A stretch of 64,000 bases of DNA from Pseudomonas benzenivorans (GTDB lineage: Bacteria > Pseudomonadota > Gammaproteobacteria > Pseudomonadales > Pseudomonadaceae), in assembly GCF_024397895.1 (NCBI RefSeq), contig NZ_CP073346.1, positions 2,976,001 to 3,040,000 of the forward strand. Direction: 5' to 3'. The notes under the pieces are model-generated. The model was not told the origin of the DNA. It worked only from the letters and a program-made list of their open reading frames with translations, and ran no database searches. Positions 1 through 9,357 of this stretch are shown one piece after another (position 1 is the first letter of the stretch; every line of letters starts with the position of its first letter). A program made the position numbers and the translations under genes.

Positions 1-1230
1 AGCATCGACACCCCCGGTGGCCTGGATACCTCGATGCGCGACATCATCAAGGCGATTCTCGCCAGCCCGATTCCGGTGGCCAGCTACGTCGCGCCAAGCG
101 GCGCGCGGGCCGCCAGTGCCGGCACCTACATCCTCTACGCCAGCCATGTGGCCGCCATGGCGCCCGGGACCAACCTGGGGGCGGCGACGCCGGTGCAGAT
201 CGGCGGCATGCCGGGCTCGCCTTCGCCGAAGCCGGATGAGCCGGAGGCGACGCAAGGAGGCGAAAAGGCGGACCCGGCGCAGAAGAAGGACAAGGCGCAG
301 AAGGCTGCCGCACCGACCGATACCCTGAGCAAGAAGCAGATCAACGATGCCTCGGCCTATATCCGCGGCCTGGCGCAGCTGCGCGGACGCAATGCCGAGT
401 GGGCCGAGCAGGCGGTGCGCGAGGCAGTCAGCCTGTCCGCCGCCGAGGCGCTGCAGCTCAAGGTCATCGACTACCTGGCCAACGACCTGCCGCACCTGCT
501 CAAGCAGCTGCACGGCAAGTCCTTTACCGCCGCGGGCGTCGAGGTCACCCTGGACACCGAGGGCGCGCTGCTGGTCAGCCATGGGCCGGACTGGCGCACC
601 CAGCTGCTGGCGGTGATCACCAACCCCAGCGTGGCGCTGCTGCTGATGATGATCGGCGTCTACGGCCTGTTCTTCGAGTTCTCCAACCCGGGCACCGGGG
701 TCGGCGGCGTGCTGGGCGGCATCTGCCTGATCCTGGCGCTGTATTCGCTGCAACTGCTGCCGGTGAACTACGCTGGGGTGGCGTTGATCCTGCTCGGGAT
801 CGCCTTTATCGCCGCCGAGGCCTTCATGCCGAGTTTCGGCGTGCTGGGCATCGGCGGGGTGGTGGCGTTCTGCTTCGGCGCCTTGATCCTGATCGACACC
901 GACGTACCGGGCTTCGGCATCCCGCTGGCGCTGATCGTCACCCTGGGGCTCACCAGTGGCCTGGTGATCTTCGTCATCCTCAGCATGGCCCTGCGTGCCC
1001 GACATCGTGCCCTGGTCGGCGGGGACACCGAGCTGGTCGGCAGTCTGGTGCGGGTCAACAGCGTGGCGCCGGACAATCCGCGGGGCGGCTGGGTACAGCT
1101 GCAGGGTGAGCAGTGGCAGGTGGTCAGCCAGACGCCCCTGCAGCGGGGCCAGCCGGTGCGGGTGCTGGCGCGCAAAGGTTTGCTGCTGGACGTGACCGCG
1201 GCCGAAGACGCGCCGCCTGAAGGAGACTAG
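1..1230 (+). CDS. NfeD-family membrane serine protease (5' partial)
   Basis: Membrane-bound ClpP-class serine protease of the NfeD family, which in other bacteria cleaves stomatin-type partners. The reading frame is open from base 1, so the signal peptide and N-terminus lie outside the window; 409 residues are visible. The protease part comes first, with the probable nucleophile Ser39 (visible numbering) in ASAGTYI. A Lys/Ala-rich low-complexity linker follows at about residues 75-105. About four hydrophobic segments span roughly 195-330, and a C-terminal NfeD/OB-fold region ([11 protein letters not shown] to the end) closes the protein. The stop abuts the start of the stomatin-like gene, the usual nfeD-stomatin operon. 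The family call is firm; the substrate is inferred from the neighbour. Confidence 0.9.
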   Translation, partial: SIDTPGGLDTSMRDIIKAILASPIPVASYVAPSGARAASAGTYILYASHVAAMAPGTNLGAATPVQIGGMPGSPSPKPDEPEATQGGEKADPAQKKDKAQKAAAPTDTLSKKQINDASAYIRGLAQLRGRNAEWAEQAVREAVSLSAAEALQLKVIDYLANDLPHLLKQLHGKSFTAAGVEVTLDTEGALLVSHGPDWRTQLLAVITNPSVALLLMMIGVYGLFFEFSNPGTGVGGVLGGICLILALYSLQLLPVNYAGVALILLGIAFIAAEAFMPSFGVLGIGGVVAFCFGALILIDTDVPGFGIPLALIVTLGLTSGLVIFVILSMALRARHRALVGGDTELVGSLVRVNSVAPDNPRGGWVQLQGEQWQVVSQTPLQRGQPVRVLARKGLLLDVTAAEDAPPEGD

Positions 1231-1232
1231 TG

Positions 1233-1985
1233 ATGGGATTCGAACTGAGCTTTTCCGCCCTGGCGGTGCTGCTGATTGCCTTGCTGGTCTCGGCGTTCCG
1301 TATCCTGCGCGAGTACGAGCGCGGCGTGGTGTTCCAGCTGGGACGCTTCTGGCGGGTCAAGGGCCCCGGCCTGATCATCATCATTCCCGGCATCCAGCAG
1401 ATGGTGCGGGTGGACCTGCGGACCATCGTCCTGGACGTGCCGACCCAGGACGTGATCTCCCGGGACAACGTGTCGGTCAAGGTCAACGCGGTGGTGTATT
1501 TCCGCGTGCTGGATCCGCAGAAGGCGATCATTCAGGTCGAGGACTTTCTGAAAGCCACCAGCCAGCTGGCGCAGACCACCCTGCGCGCGGTGCTCGGCAA
1601 GCATGAGCTGGACGAAATGCTGGCCGAACGCGAGCGCCTGAACATCGATATCCAGCATGTGCTCGATGTGCAGACCGATGCCTGGGGCATCAAGGTGGCC
1701 AATGTCGAGATCAAGCACGTCGACCTCGACGAGTCGATGATCCGCGCCATCGCCAAGCAGGCCGAGGCCGAGCGCGAGCGGCGGGCCAAGGTGATCCATG
1801 CCGAGGGTGAGTTGCAGGCCTCGGAAAAGCTGATGCAGGCGGCCGAGATGCTCGGCCGGCAATCGGGCGCCATGCAGTTGCGCTACATGCAGACCCTGAG
1901 CAATATCGCCGGGGACAAGAGTTCCACCATTGTCTTCCCGCTGCCGATCGAGCTGTTGCAGGCCGTCAAGACGTCCAAGTCCTAG
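1233..1985 (+). CDS. SPFH/stomatin-like (slipin) protein
   Basis: Slipin of the SPFH superfamily, a membrane-anchored scaffold protein usually paired with an NfeD protease. The 250-residue product has one N-terminal hydrophobic segment (about residues 3-25) and then the stomatin core: [42 protein letters not shown]. It ends in an Ala/Glu-rich helical region ([17 protein letters not shown]) that probably oligomerises. A GTG at 1230 overlaps the nfeD stop; the ATG at 1233 is preferred because GAAGGAG sits at a suitable distance. Translational coupling with nfeD is likely. Length and motifs fit the family. Confidence 0.93.
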   Translation: MGFELSFSALAVLLIALLVSAFRILREYERGVVFQLGRFWRVKGPGLIIIIPGIQQMVRVDLRTIVLDVPTQDVISRDNVSVKVNAVVYFRVLDPQKAIIQVEDFLKATSQLAQTTLRAVLGKHELDEMLAERERLNIDIQHVLDVQTDAWGIKVANVEIKHVDLDESMIRAIAKQAEAERERRAKVIHAEGELQASEKLMQAAEMLGRQSGAMQLRYMQTLSNIAGDKSSTIVFPLPIELLQAVKTSKS

Positions 1986-2018
1986 GACGTACATCGACTT
2001 TCGTCTGGGTTGTATTTT

Positions 2019-2034
2019 AGGACCGATCGGTCCT
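2019..2034. promoter_or_regulatory. Palindromic operator before the TetR gene
   Basis: The 16-bp stretch AGGACCGATCGGTCCT is a perfect palindrome ending 10 bp before the TetR start. GACCG...CGGTC is a common core of operators bound by TetR regulators of this type. Autorepression by the adjacent product is the natural reading. Confidence 0.7.
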
Positions 2035-2044
2035 TAATGACTCC

Positions 2045-2632
2045 ATGAACCCTGGACGTCCCAAATCCTTCTGCCCCGAGCAGGCCCTGGAGTGCGCGAT
2101 GCAGCTGTTCTGGCGGCGTGGCTACGAGGCTGCCTCGCTGCAGGAGTTGCAGCAGGCGACCGGCCTGTCGAAGAGCAGCCTGTACCAGACCTACCCGAGC
2201 AAGCAGGCCTGGTTCGAGGCGGCGTTCAGCCATTATTGCCGGCAGCGCCAGGCCGAGCTGCTCGAGTTGCTCGAGCGCAGCCCCTCGCCCCTGGGCTATA
2301 TCCGCCAGCGGCTGCTCGGTGTGCTCGACGATCAGGGTGTGGACGGGGTGCCGCGCGGCTGCATGCTGGTCAACGTGGCCAACGAGTTCTCCCGGCGCGA
2401 TCCCGGCGTGGCCCAGGTCGTGCAGCGGGCTACCGAGGGGTTCTGCCAGGTCTTCCATGAGGCCCTGCGGCGCGCCCAGGCCAGTGGCGAGCTCGGCGCC
2501 GAGGCCGATGTCGAGGCCCTGGGCGACTACCTGCAGTGCGTGATGAGCGGCCTGCGCACCCAGGTCAAGTCCGGGCTGTCGGCGGCCAGTATCGAGGCCA
2601 CGGTGCGGGTGGTGATGCGCAGCCTGGCCTGA
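2045..2632 (+). CDS. TetR/AcrR-family transcriptional regulator
   Basis: One-component repressor of 195 residues. The N-terminal helix-turn-helix is clear (ALECAMQLFWRRGYEAASL, then ATGLSKSSLYQTYPSKQ). The ligand-binding half carries RGCMLVN, a motif I associate with NemR-like TetR proteins that sense electrophiles. A perfect palindrome lies 10 bp upstream and a second inverted repeat follows the gene, immediately before the GST genes on the same strand. This suggests the regulator controls itself and the two transferases. The Shine-Dalgarno is weak; no better start is visible. The ligand is unknown. Confidence 0.9.
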   Translation: MNPGRPKSFCPEQALECAMQLFWRRGYEAASLQELQQATGLSKSSLYQTYPSKQAWFEAAFSHYCRQRQAELLELLERSPSPLGYIRQRLLGVLDDQGVDGVPRGCMLVNVANEFSRRDPGVAQVVQRATEGFCQVFHEALRRAQASGELGAEADVEALGDYLQCVMSGLRTQVKSGLSAASIEATVRVVMRSLA

Positions 2633-2648
2633 ATATTCGTTCTACTTA

Positions 2649-2664
2649 GGAGCCGTTCGGCTCC
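2649..2664. repeat. Inverted repeat between TetR gene and GST genes
   Basis: GGAGCCGTTCGGCTCC is a perfect 7-bp inverted repeat around TT, between the TetR stop and the GST ribosome-binding site. It resembles the upstream operator in size and symmetry (GGA-CCG versus GGAGCCG), so it may be a second operator. It could equally form a short RNA hairpin; no T-tract follows. Confidence 0.5.
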
Positions 2665-2682
2665 GATTCAAAGGAGATGAAC

Positions 2683-3384
2683 ATGCGTGAACTCTTCGAG
2701 CTGCGCGGGGCTGACCCCGAGCTGCTGTTTTCCCCCTACTGCTGGCGCGTGCGCCTGGCCCTGCTGCACAAGGGCCTGGAGTTCCACAGCCGGCCGCTGT
2801 GCTTCACCGACAAGACGCCCCTGGCCTGTTCCGGGCAGCAGCTGGTGCCGGTGCTGCGCGATGGCGACAGCGTGGTGCACGACAGCGTGGCGATCTTCCA
2901 GTACCTGGACCGTACCTATCCCGAGCGCCCCCTGCTGGGCGCCGGCGAGGCGGCCAATCGGGCGCGACTGCTCGAGCGGGTGATCTTCCAGGCGCTGCGC
3001 ATGCCCCTGCTGAAGATTCTCGTGCCGCGGGTCCACGCGGTGATCGCGCCGGCTGATCAGGATTACTTCCGCACCACCCGCGAAAAGGCCCTGGGCAGCA
3101 CCCTCGAAGCCTTCGCCGATCCCGAGGCGGGTGCCGTGCAGCTGCGCCAGGCCCTGGCGCCCCTGGAGGCCTGGCTGGCCGATCAGCCCTATCTGGACGG
3201 CGACAGCGCCGGCGGTACTGACTATCTGGTCGGCGGCCTGTTCTTCTGGGCCTGGTGCCTGGGCACCCAGCCCTGGGCCACGGATTCCAAGGTAGGGGCC
3301 TGGTTCCAGCGCCTGTTGAATCACTATGAGGCCGCGTGCGGGCCGGTGAAGCGTGCCGAGACGAGCGGGCAGGAGGCGGCATGA
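2683..3384 (+). CDS. Glutathione S-transferase family protein
   Basis: Cytosolic GST-fold protein of 233 residues. The N-terminal thioredoxin-like domain includes SPYCWRVRLALLHKGLEF and the glutathione-contacting LVPVLRDGDSVVHDSVAI; an all-helical C-terminal domain follows with WLADQPYLDGDSAGGTDYLV. The Cys in SPYCW is where beta/omega-type enzymes carry a redox cysteine. An in-frame ATG at 2677 touches the AAGGAG sequence, so the ATG at 2683, six bases downstream of it, is the better start. The stop overlaps the next GST start. The substrate cannot be read from sequence. Confidence 0.88.
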   Translation: MRELFELRGADPELLFSPYCWRVRLALLHKGLEFHSRPLCFTDKTPLACSGQQLVPVLRDGDSVVHDSVAIFQYLDRTYPERPLLGAGEAANRARLLERVIFQALRMPLLKILVPRVHAVIAPADQDYFRTTREKALGSTLEAFADPEAGAVQLRQALAPLEAWLADQPYLDGDSAGGTDYLVGGLFFWAWCLGTQPWATDSKVGAWFQRLLNHYEAACGPVKRAETSGQEAA

Positions 3385-4070
3385 TCGACCTCTACTACTG
3401 GACCACGCCGAACGGCCACAAGGTCAGCATCTTTCTCGAGGAAGCCGGCCTGGAGTACCGGGTGATACCGGTGCACATCGGCAAGGGCGAGCAGTTCGAC
3501 CCGGCCTTCCTCAAGATCGCGCCGAACAACCGCATTCCGGCCATCGTCGACCACGACCCGCGTGACGGCGGCGAGCCCATCGCCCTGTTCGAGTCGGGGG
3601 CGATCCTCGAGTACCTGGCGGACAAGGCCGGGCAGTTCCTGCCGAGCGAGGCGCGGGCACGTTATCAAGTGCTGCAGTGGCTGCACTGGCAGATGGGCGG
3701 AGTCGGGCCCATGGCCGGGCAGAACCACCATTTCGTGCGCTACGCGCCGGAACCTATCCCCTATGCCATCGAGCGCTACGTCAAGGAAACCGCGCGGCTG
3801 TATGGCGTGCTCGACCGCCAGCTGGCGGGGCGCGACTACGTGGCCGGCGCCTATTCGATCGCCGACATGGCCATCTACCCCTGGACCAAGGGCTGGGAGG
3901 CGCAGCGACAGCGCCTGGAGGACTTCCCGCACATGGCCGCCTGGCTCGCGCGCATGGCGGCGCGGCCGGCGGTGCAGCGCGCCTATGCCCTGGTCGATGA
4001 GGTCAACCGCGACCCCGACGCCTTGCTCACCGCCGAGGCGCGCAAGCTGCTGTTCGGCCAGGGCGCCTGA
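3381..4070 (+). CDS. YfcG/YghU-like glutathione S-transferase
   Basis: Nu-class-like GST of 229 residues, a family that includes E. coli YfcG, a glutathione-dependent disulfide reductase. Evidence: YYWTTPNGHKVSIFLEE at the N-terminus (Thr-Pro-Asn replaces the usual Cys or Ser), PNNRIPAIVDHD, ESGAILEYLADK, then helices with WQMGGVGPMAGQNHHF and YSIADMAIYPW. The ATGA overlap with the preceding GST and an AGGAGG upstream fix the start and imply coupling. The co-transcribed GST pair behind a TetR gene looks like a detoxification operon. Confidence 0.9.
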   Translation: MIDLYYWTTPNGHKVSIFLEEAGLEYRVIPVHIGKGEQFDPAFLKIAPNNRIPAIVDHDPRDGGEPIALFESGAILEYLADKAGQFLPSEARARYQVLQWLHWQMGGVGPMAGQNHHFVRYAPEPIPYAIERYVKETARLYGVLDRQLAGRDYVAGAYSIADMAIYPWTKGWEAQRQRLEDFPHMAAWLARMAARPAVQRAYALVDEVNRDPDALLTAEARKLLFGQGA

Positions 4071-4081
4071 GTCGTCAGCAG

Positions 4082-4103
4082 GACCGCCCGGCACCGGGCG
4101 GTC
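4082..4103. terminator. Probable terminator after the GST operon
   Basis: GACCGCCCG and CGGGCGGTC form a perfect 9-bp stem with loop GCAC, 12 bp after the GST stop. There is no T-tract, so it may be a weak or factor-dependent terminator. Confidence 0.5.
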
Positions 4104-4130
4104 TCGTCGGTGTGCCGCAAGATTGGATAA

Positions 4131-4149
4131 TTCAGGGAATATCCCTGAA
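4131..4149. promoter_or_regulatory. Palindrome upstream of ald
   Basis: TTCAGGGAATATCCCTGAA is a perfect 8-bp inverted repeat around ATA, 83 bp before the ald start; a further TTCAGG half-copy follows at about 4162. Bacterial ald genes are often controlled by Lrp/AsnC-type regulators, so an operator is plausible. No regulator gene is adjacent. Confidence 0.45.
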
Positions 4150-4232
4150 AAGTGCGGCCAATTCAGGTCGGCTCCTGGCAGGCGTTGCCTAGACTTTTCC
4201 TATGGTCATCCGGTTTTCGCCTGGAGGTAGCT

Positions 4233-5354
4233 ATGCGCATCGGTGTTCCCAAGGAAATCAAGAATCACGAGTACCGCGTCGGCCTGACGCCGCAGTCGGT
4301 GGCCGAGCTGACCGTGCTCGGTCACGAGGTGCTGGTCGAGACCCACGCCGGCAGCGCCATCGGCTTCAGCGATGCCGACTACCTGGCCGTTGGCGCGCAG
4401 ATCGCCAAGGACGCCGGCCAGGTGTTCGGCGAGGCGGAGCTGATCGTCAAGGTCAAGGAGCCCCTGGCGGTGGAACGCGCCCGCCTGCGTCCGCACCATA
4501 CCCTGTTCACCTACCTGCACCTGGCGCCGGATCGGCCGCAGACCGACGAGCTGATGGCCGGCGGCGCCACCTGCATCGCCTACGAAACCGTCACCGACAA
4601 CCATGGCCGCCTGCCGTTGCTGGCGCCGATGTCGGAGGTGGCCGGACGCATGTCGATCCAGGCCGGCGCCAATTGTCTGGAGAAGGCCCGTGGCGGTCGT
4701 GGCGTGCTGCTTGGCGGGGTGCCGGGTGTGGCCCCGGGCAAGGTGGTGATACTCGGTGGTGGCGTGGTCGGCAGTCATGCCCTGGCCATGGCCGTGGGCC
4801 TGGGCGCGGACGTCACCGTGCTGGACAAGAGCGTCGATGCCCTGCGCCGCCTGGATGCCCAGTACGGCAGTCGCATCACCACCCTCTACTCGACCCGCAC
4901 CGCCGTGCGCGAGCAGGTGCTGGCGGCGGACCTGGTGATCGGCGGCGTGCTGATTCCCGGTGCGGCGGCGCCCAAGCTGATCAGCGCCGAAATGGTCAGC
5001 AAGATGCAGCCCGGCGCGGTACTGGTCGACGTGGCCATCGACCAGGGCGGCTGTGCGGAGACCTCCAAGGCCACCACCCATGCCGAGCCGACCTATGTGG
5101 TCGACGAGGTGGTGCATTACTGCGTGGCCAACATGCCCGGTGCGGTGGCACGCACCTCGACCCTGGCGCTGAACAACGCGACCCTGCCGTTCGTCATCGC
5201 CCTGGCCGAGAAGGGCACGCGCCGCGCCCTGGAAGAAGACCCGCACCTGTGCAACGGTCTCAACGTGGCCAAGGGCCTGATCACCTGCGGCAGCGTCGCC
5301 GAGGCCCACGGCCTGCCGTATCACTCGGCCACCAGCGTGCTGGAGCATCTCTAG
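4233..5354 (+). CDS. ald: Alanine dehydrogenase
   Basis: NAD-dependent L-alanine dehydrogenase (alanine to pyruvate plus ammonia), cytosolic. The 373 residues match the usual family length of about 371. Diagnostic stretches: [20 protein letters not shown] at the N-terminus, [12 protein letters not shown], the catalytic-region KVKEPL and MSEVAGRM, and the NAD-binding Rossmann motif [13 protein letters not shown] near residue 170. GGAGG lies five bases before the ATG; an upstream in-frame extension from 4152 is ignored because the protein family begins at MRIGVPKE. It is monocistronic and preceded by a 19-bp palindrome. Confidence 0.97.
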   Translation: MRIGVPKEIKNHEYRVGLTPQSVAELTVLGHEVLVETHAGSAIGFSDADYLAVGAQIAKDAGQVFGEAELIVKVKEPLAVERARLRPHHTLFTYLHLAPDRPQTDELMAGGATCIAYETVTDNHGRLPLLAPMSEVAGRMSIQAGANCLEKARGGRGVLLGGVPGVAPGKVVILGGGVVGSHALAMAVGLGADVTVLDKSVDALRRLDAQYGSRITTLYSTRTAVREQVLAADLVIGGVLIPGAAAPKLISAEMVSKMQPGAVLVDVAIDQGGCAETSKATTHAEPTYVVDEVVHYCVANMPGAVARTSTLALNNATLPFVIALAEKGTRRALEEDPHLCNGLNVAKGLITCGSVAEAHGLPYHSATSVLEHL

Positions 5355-5487
5355 CCCGGCCTGTGCCATCGCGGCGTGGCTCCGGGCGTTAGCCCTGGGC
5401 CTGACGTCGTGGTGGCCGGTCGCTTCCATCGGACTTGCCGGTGCGGCTAGTCTCTAGCTGGACAGAAGTCGATCAGGGGAGCTGTGC

Positions 5488-6141
5488 ATGGCCACTTCAA
5501 TTATCAGTCGTCGCCGCGTGCTCGCCGGTCTGGGCGGCGGCGCCTTGCTGCTCAGCGCGCCAGGCGCCTTCGCCGAGCGGTTGCTGACCCCGGCGCAGAC
5601 GGTCGGGCCCTTCTACCCCGACCTGCTGCCCCTGGATCGGGACAACGACCTGGTGCAGGTCGACGATGGCCTGACCCCGGCCAGCGGCACTGTCGTGCAC
5701 TTGCACGGGCGGATTCGCGACGCCCGGGGACGGCCCTTGGAGAATGCGCTGGTGGAGATCTGGCAGGTCGATGCCCATGGCGTCTACCTGCACAGCCGGG
5801 GCGGGGATCGCGAGCGGCGCGACCCGAACTTCCAGGGCTATGGCCGCTTCCTCACCGCCGCCGACGGACGCTACCGCTTCCGCACCATTCGCCCGGTGCC
5901 CTACCCGGGGCGCACGCCGCATATCCATTTCGCCGTGACCCTGCCTGGCCAGGCGCGGTTCGCCACCCAGTGTTATATCCGCGGCGAACGGCTGAACGCC
6001 CGCGACGGCATCCTCAACGCGATCGCCGATCCCAAGCTGCGCGATTTGCTGATCGTGCCCTTCGTGCCGGTGGCCGGCTCGGTGGCGCGTGAACAGGTGG
6101 CGCGCTTCGATATCGTCCTAGGGCTGACGCCGGCCTCCTGA
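5488..6141 (+). CDS. Tat-exported intradiol ring-cleavage dioxygenase-like protein
   Basis: Protocatechuate/catechol 3,4-dioxygenase-fold protein of 217 residues with a twin-arginine signal (SRRRVLAGLGGGALLL, cut near GAFAE). Family features: TVGPFYPD, LVEIWQVDAHGVYLH, and the candidate Fe(III) ligands Tyr (GYGRF) and His-His (PHIHF). Export through Tat suggests a folded periplasmic or lipid-associated enzyme rather than a classic aromatic-pathway dioxygenase. No aromatic catabolism genes are nearby. GGGGA lies before the ATG. The substrate is unknown. Confidence 0.88.
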   Translation: MATSIISRRRVLAGLGGGALLLSAPGAFAERLLTPAQTVGPFYPDLLPLDRDNDLVQVDDGLTPASGTVVHLHGRIRDARGRPLENALVEIWQVDAHGVYLHSRGGDRERRDPNFQGYGRFLTAADGRYRFRTIRPVPYPGRTPHIHFAVTLPGQARFATQCYIRGERLNARDGILNAIADPKLRDLLIVPFVPVAGSVAREQVARFDIVLGLTPAS

Positions 6142-6159
6142 GCCGGCGCGCGCCGCGCG

Positions 6160-8007
6160 TCAGAGCGGCCAGACCAGCAGCAGCAGCGGTACGCTGACCA
6201 GCACCACGAGAATCTCCATCGGCAGGCCGAGGCGCCAGTAGTCGCCAAAACGGAAGCCGCCGGGGCTGAGGATCAGCGTGTTGTTCTGGTGGCCGATGGG
6301 GGTGAGGAACGAACAGGACGCGCCGATCGCCACGGCCATCAGCAGGGAATCGGGATTGACCCCCAGCTGGTTTGCCGCGCTAAGGGCGATCTGGCACATG
6401 ACGGCGGCGGTGGCGGCGTTGTTCATGAAGTCCGAGAGGGTCATGGTCACCACCAGCAGCAGGGTCACCACCACCACCGGGTTGCCCTGGGCGACGTGCT
6501 CCATCAGCAGGCGCGCCAGCAGGTCGGCCGCGCCGCTGGCGGACATGGCCCCGGCCACCGGGATCAGGGCGCCGAGCAGCACGATCACCGGCCAGTCGAT
6601 GGACTGGTAGAGCAGGCGCAGCGGAACAATCCGAGCCACCATGAACACCAGCACGCCGGCGGCGAAGGCCACCGCCGCCGACAGCACGCCGAACGCGGCG
6701 AGCAGCACGGCCAGCAGCATCACGCCCGCGGCCAGGCTCGCCTGGCCCGGGTTGGGAATGCTGATGGCGCGCTCGGCCAGGGGCACGCAGGCGTAGTCGC
6801 CGGCGAATTCGTTGATGTCACTGGGCTCGCCCTGCATCAGCAGCACGTCGCCGCGCTCGATCAGGGTCGAACGCAGGCGCTTGATCGAACGGTGGCTCTG
6901 CCGCGAGATCGCCAGCAAGTTGATGCTGTAGCGGCTGCGCAGGCGCGTGCTGCTGGCCGACAGGCCGATCAGCTGGGAGTCCGGCCGCACCAGCAGTTCC
7001 TGCAGCACGCTGTCGTCGCCGCCGCTTTCCTTCTTGTCGCTGACCTTGCTCTTGATCTTCTTCGCATCGGCCACGGCGCGGAGCGCCTCGTCCTCGGCCT
7101 GTTTCTCCTCCTTGGCAACCTTGGCGGCCTCCAGTTGCAGGCCGAGCTTGCCGAGCACATCGCCGAGGGCTTCCGGTTCGGCCTCGATCATCAGCACGTC
7201 GTCGACCTGGAGGATGCGCCGTGGGTTGGGCGCCGATAGGCGCAGCTTGTTGCGCACCATGCCGACCACCTGGGCGTCGGCCTCGTCGAGCAGCTTTTCC
7301 ACTTCTCGCAGGCTCTTGCCCGCCGCCTTGGCGCCTTCCTTGACCCGCGCCTCGGTGATGTAGGTGCCGGTGTCGAAGCTGGCGGCGCCCTCCACTTCCC
7401 GGCGGGGCACCAGGCGCCAGCCGAGCAGGGAAATGAACAGCACACCGGTCAGCGCGACGGCGACCCCCACCGGGCTGAAGTCGAACATGGCGAAGGGGCC
7501 GGCGCCGCTCTGGGCGCGGAAGCTGGAGACGATCAGGTTGGGCGGTGTGCCGATCAGCGTGGTCATGCCGCCGAGGATGGTGCCGAAGGCCAGCGGCATC
7601 AGCGCGCGCCCCGGGGTGATCTGCTGCTTGGCGGCGAGCTTCAGGGCGATCGGCATCAACAGGGCGAGGGCGCCGACGTTGTTCATGAAGGCCGACAGCA
7701 GGGCGCCGAGGCCGGTCAGGGCGGCGATCGACAGCATCGGCCCGGCATTGGCCGGGAGCACCCGGTGGGCCAGGGCGTCGACCGCGCCGGTGCTCTGCAG
7801 GCCGTAGCTGAGCACCAGCACGCAGGCCACGGTGATCACCGCCGGATGGCCGAAGCCGGCGAAGGCCTGCTGGTCCGGCACCAGGCCGGTGACCACGCAG
7901 GCCAGCAGGGCGCCGAGGGCGACAATGTCGTGGCGCCAGCGGCCCCAGAGAAAGAGCCCCACGGTCGCGGCGAGGATGGCGAAGATCAGGCCTTGGTCTT
8001 GGGTCAT
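6160..8007 (-). CDS. SLC13-family permease with two RCK_C (TrkA-C) domains
   Basis: Inner-membrane carrier of the DASS/CitT superfamily, 615 residues. The N-terminal half holds several transmembrane segments including SAFMNNVGALALLMPIAL and TLIGTPPNLIVSSF. A cytoplasmic insert at about residues 210-395 carries two TrkA-C-like domains, joined by an unusually charged Lys/Glu/Ala/Asp linker (about 285-330). The second membrane half repeats the signature (LSDFMNNAATAAVMCQIAL, LTPIGHQNNTLI). Related proteins move sulfate, dicarboxylates or other anions; the substrate cannot be assigned. It is monocistronic and convergent with the dioxygenase gene. Confidence 0.88.
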   Translation of the reverse strand: MTQDQGLIFAILAATVGLFLWGRWRHDIVALGALLACVVTGLVPDQQAFAGFGHPAVITVACVLVLSYGLQSTGAVDALAHRVLPANAGPMLSIAALTGLGALLSAFMNNVGALALLMPIALKLAAKQQITPGRALMPLAFGTILGGMTTLIGTPPNLIVSSFRAQSGAGPFAMFDFSPVGVAVALTGVLFISLLGWRLVPRREVEGAASFDTGTYITEARVKEGAKAAGKSLREVEKLLDEADAQVVGMVRNKLRLSAPNPRRILQVDDVLMIEAEPEALGDVLGKLGLQLEAAKVAKEEKQAEDEALRAVADAKKIKSKVSDKKESGGDDSVLQELLVRPDSQLIGLSASSTRLRSRYSINLLAISRQSHRSIKRLRSTLIERGDVLLMQGEPSDINEFAGDYACVPLAERAISIPNPGQASLAAGVMLLAVLLAAFGVLSAAVAFAAGVLVFMVARIVPLRLLYQSIDWPVIVLLGALIPVAGAMSASGAADLLARLLMEHVAQGNPVVVVTLLLVVTMTLSDFMNNAATAAVMCQIALSAANQLGVNPDSLLMAVAIGASCSFLTPIGHQNNTLILSPGGFRFGDYWRLGLPMEILVVLVSVPLLLLVWPL

Positions 8008-8097
8008 GCGGCGAACGATCCTTGAACGATGCGATGGGCGGACGAGGGGCAGCGAAACGATGGCGGGCGTTCGCTGATACCACCTGGGGGCGTGGGC

Positions 8098-9282
8098 CTA
8101 GACATACTGCGCCGCCGCGTAGCCCGAGGCCCAGGCCCACTGGAAGTTGAAACCGCCGAGGTGGCCGGTGACGTCGAGTACCTCGCCGATGAAATACAGC
8201 CCCGGACTCTTCAGCGACTCCAGGGTCTTGGACGACACCTCGCGGGTGTCGATGCCGCCCAGGGTCACCTCGGCCGTGCGGTAACCCTCGGTGCCCGCCG
8301 GCACCAGCCGCCAGTCGCCGAGCTTCTCGGCGATGGCCTTGAGTTCGCCGGCGCTGTACTGCTTCATCGGCTTGGAGACGAACCAGCCATCGGCCAGCAG
8401 GCCGGCCATCTTCTTGGTGAACAGTTCGGCCAGCAGGGTCTTCAGCTCGCTGTTCGGCCGCGCCGCCTGCTGGGTGGCCAGCCAGTCCGGCAGGTCGATA
8501 TGCGGCAGCAGGTCGATGCTGACACTGTCCCCCGGCTGCCAGTAGGAGGAAATCTGCAGGATCGCCGGACCGGACAGGCCGCGGTGGGTGAACAGGATGT
8601 TCTCGCGAAAGCTCTGGCCGTTGCAGCTGACCAGGCAATCTTCCACCGAGGTGCCGGACAGCTCGCTGCACAGGGTCTTCAGCTGCGGGTCGGTGAGGGT
8701 GAAGGGCACCAGGCCGGCGCGGGTCGGCAGCACCTGGTGACCGAACTGCTTGGCCACCTGATAGCCGAAGCCGCTGGCGCCGAGGGTGGGGATCGAAAGG
8801 CCGCCGGTGGCGATCACCAGCGACTGGCAGCAGACTTGGCCGGCGCTGGTCTGCAGCTGGTAGCCGGCGTCCAGCCGGGCGATCTCGCTGACCGAGGTCT
8901 GCAGGCGCAGCTCGACCCCGGCGTCCTCGCACTCGGCCAGCAGCAGGCCGAGGATGTCGCTGGACTTGTTGTCGCAGAACAGCTGGCCGAGTTTCTTCTC
9001 GTGGTAGGGCACGCCGTGCTTGGCCACCAGGGCGATGAAGTCCCACTGGCTGTAACGGGCCAGGGCGGACTTGCAGAAGTGCGGGTTCTCGGAGAGGAAG
9101 TTGCCCGGCTCGCAGTACATATTGGTGAAGTTGCAGCGGCCGCCGCCGGACATCAGGATCTTCTTCCCGGCCTTGTTGGCGTGGTCCAGCAGCAGCACCT
9201 GGCGTCCGCGCCCGGCGGCGGTCAGCGCGCACATCAACCCGGCGGCGCCGGCGCCGACAATCACCACATCAGTTACTTGCAC
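8098..9282 (-). CDS. HI0933/BaiN-family flavoprotein (NAD(P)/FAD-dependent oxidoreductase)
   Basis: FAD-binding protein of 394 residues. It begins with the dinucleotide motif VVIVGAGAAGLMCAL, followed by the family signature GKKILMSGGGRCNFTN and ending in LGGFNFQWAWASGYAAA. Family members include BaiN and are widespread flavin reductases of poorly known substrate. An upstream ATG at 9324 would add an unrelated Arg/Pro-rich extension. The GTG at 9282 gives the normal length and follows GGGGAAG, so it is preferred. Confidence 0.9.
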   Translation of the reverse strand: MQVTDVVIVGAGAAGLMCALTAAGRGRQVLLLDHANKAGKKILMSGGGRCNFTNMYCEPGNFLSENPHFCKSALARYSQWDFIALVAKHGVPYHEKKLGQLFCDNKSSDILGLLLAECEDAGVELRLQTSVSEIARLDAGYQLQTSAGQVCCQSLVIATGGLSIPTLGASGFGYQVAKQFGHQVLPTRAGLVPFTLTDPQLKTLCSELSGTSVEDCLVSCNGQSFRENILFTHRGLSGPAILQISSYWQPGDSVSIDLLPHIDLPDWLATQQAARPNSELKTLLAELFTKKMAGLLADGWFVSKPMKQYSAGELKAIAEKLGDWRLVPAGTEGYRTAEVTLGGIDTREVSSKTLESLKSPGLYFIGEVLDVTGHLGGFNFQWAWASGYAAAQYV

Positions 9283-9357
9283 AACCACTTCCCCACAACC
9301 CGACGGGCGCCGCCAGCGCGGCAACGAATAGCGCGCATCTTACCCGATGGCTGCGGA

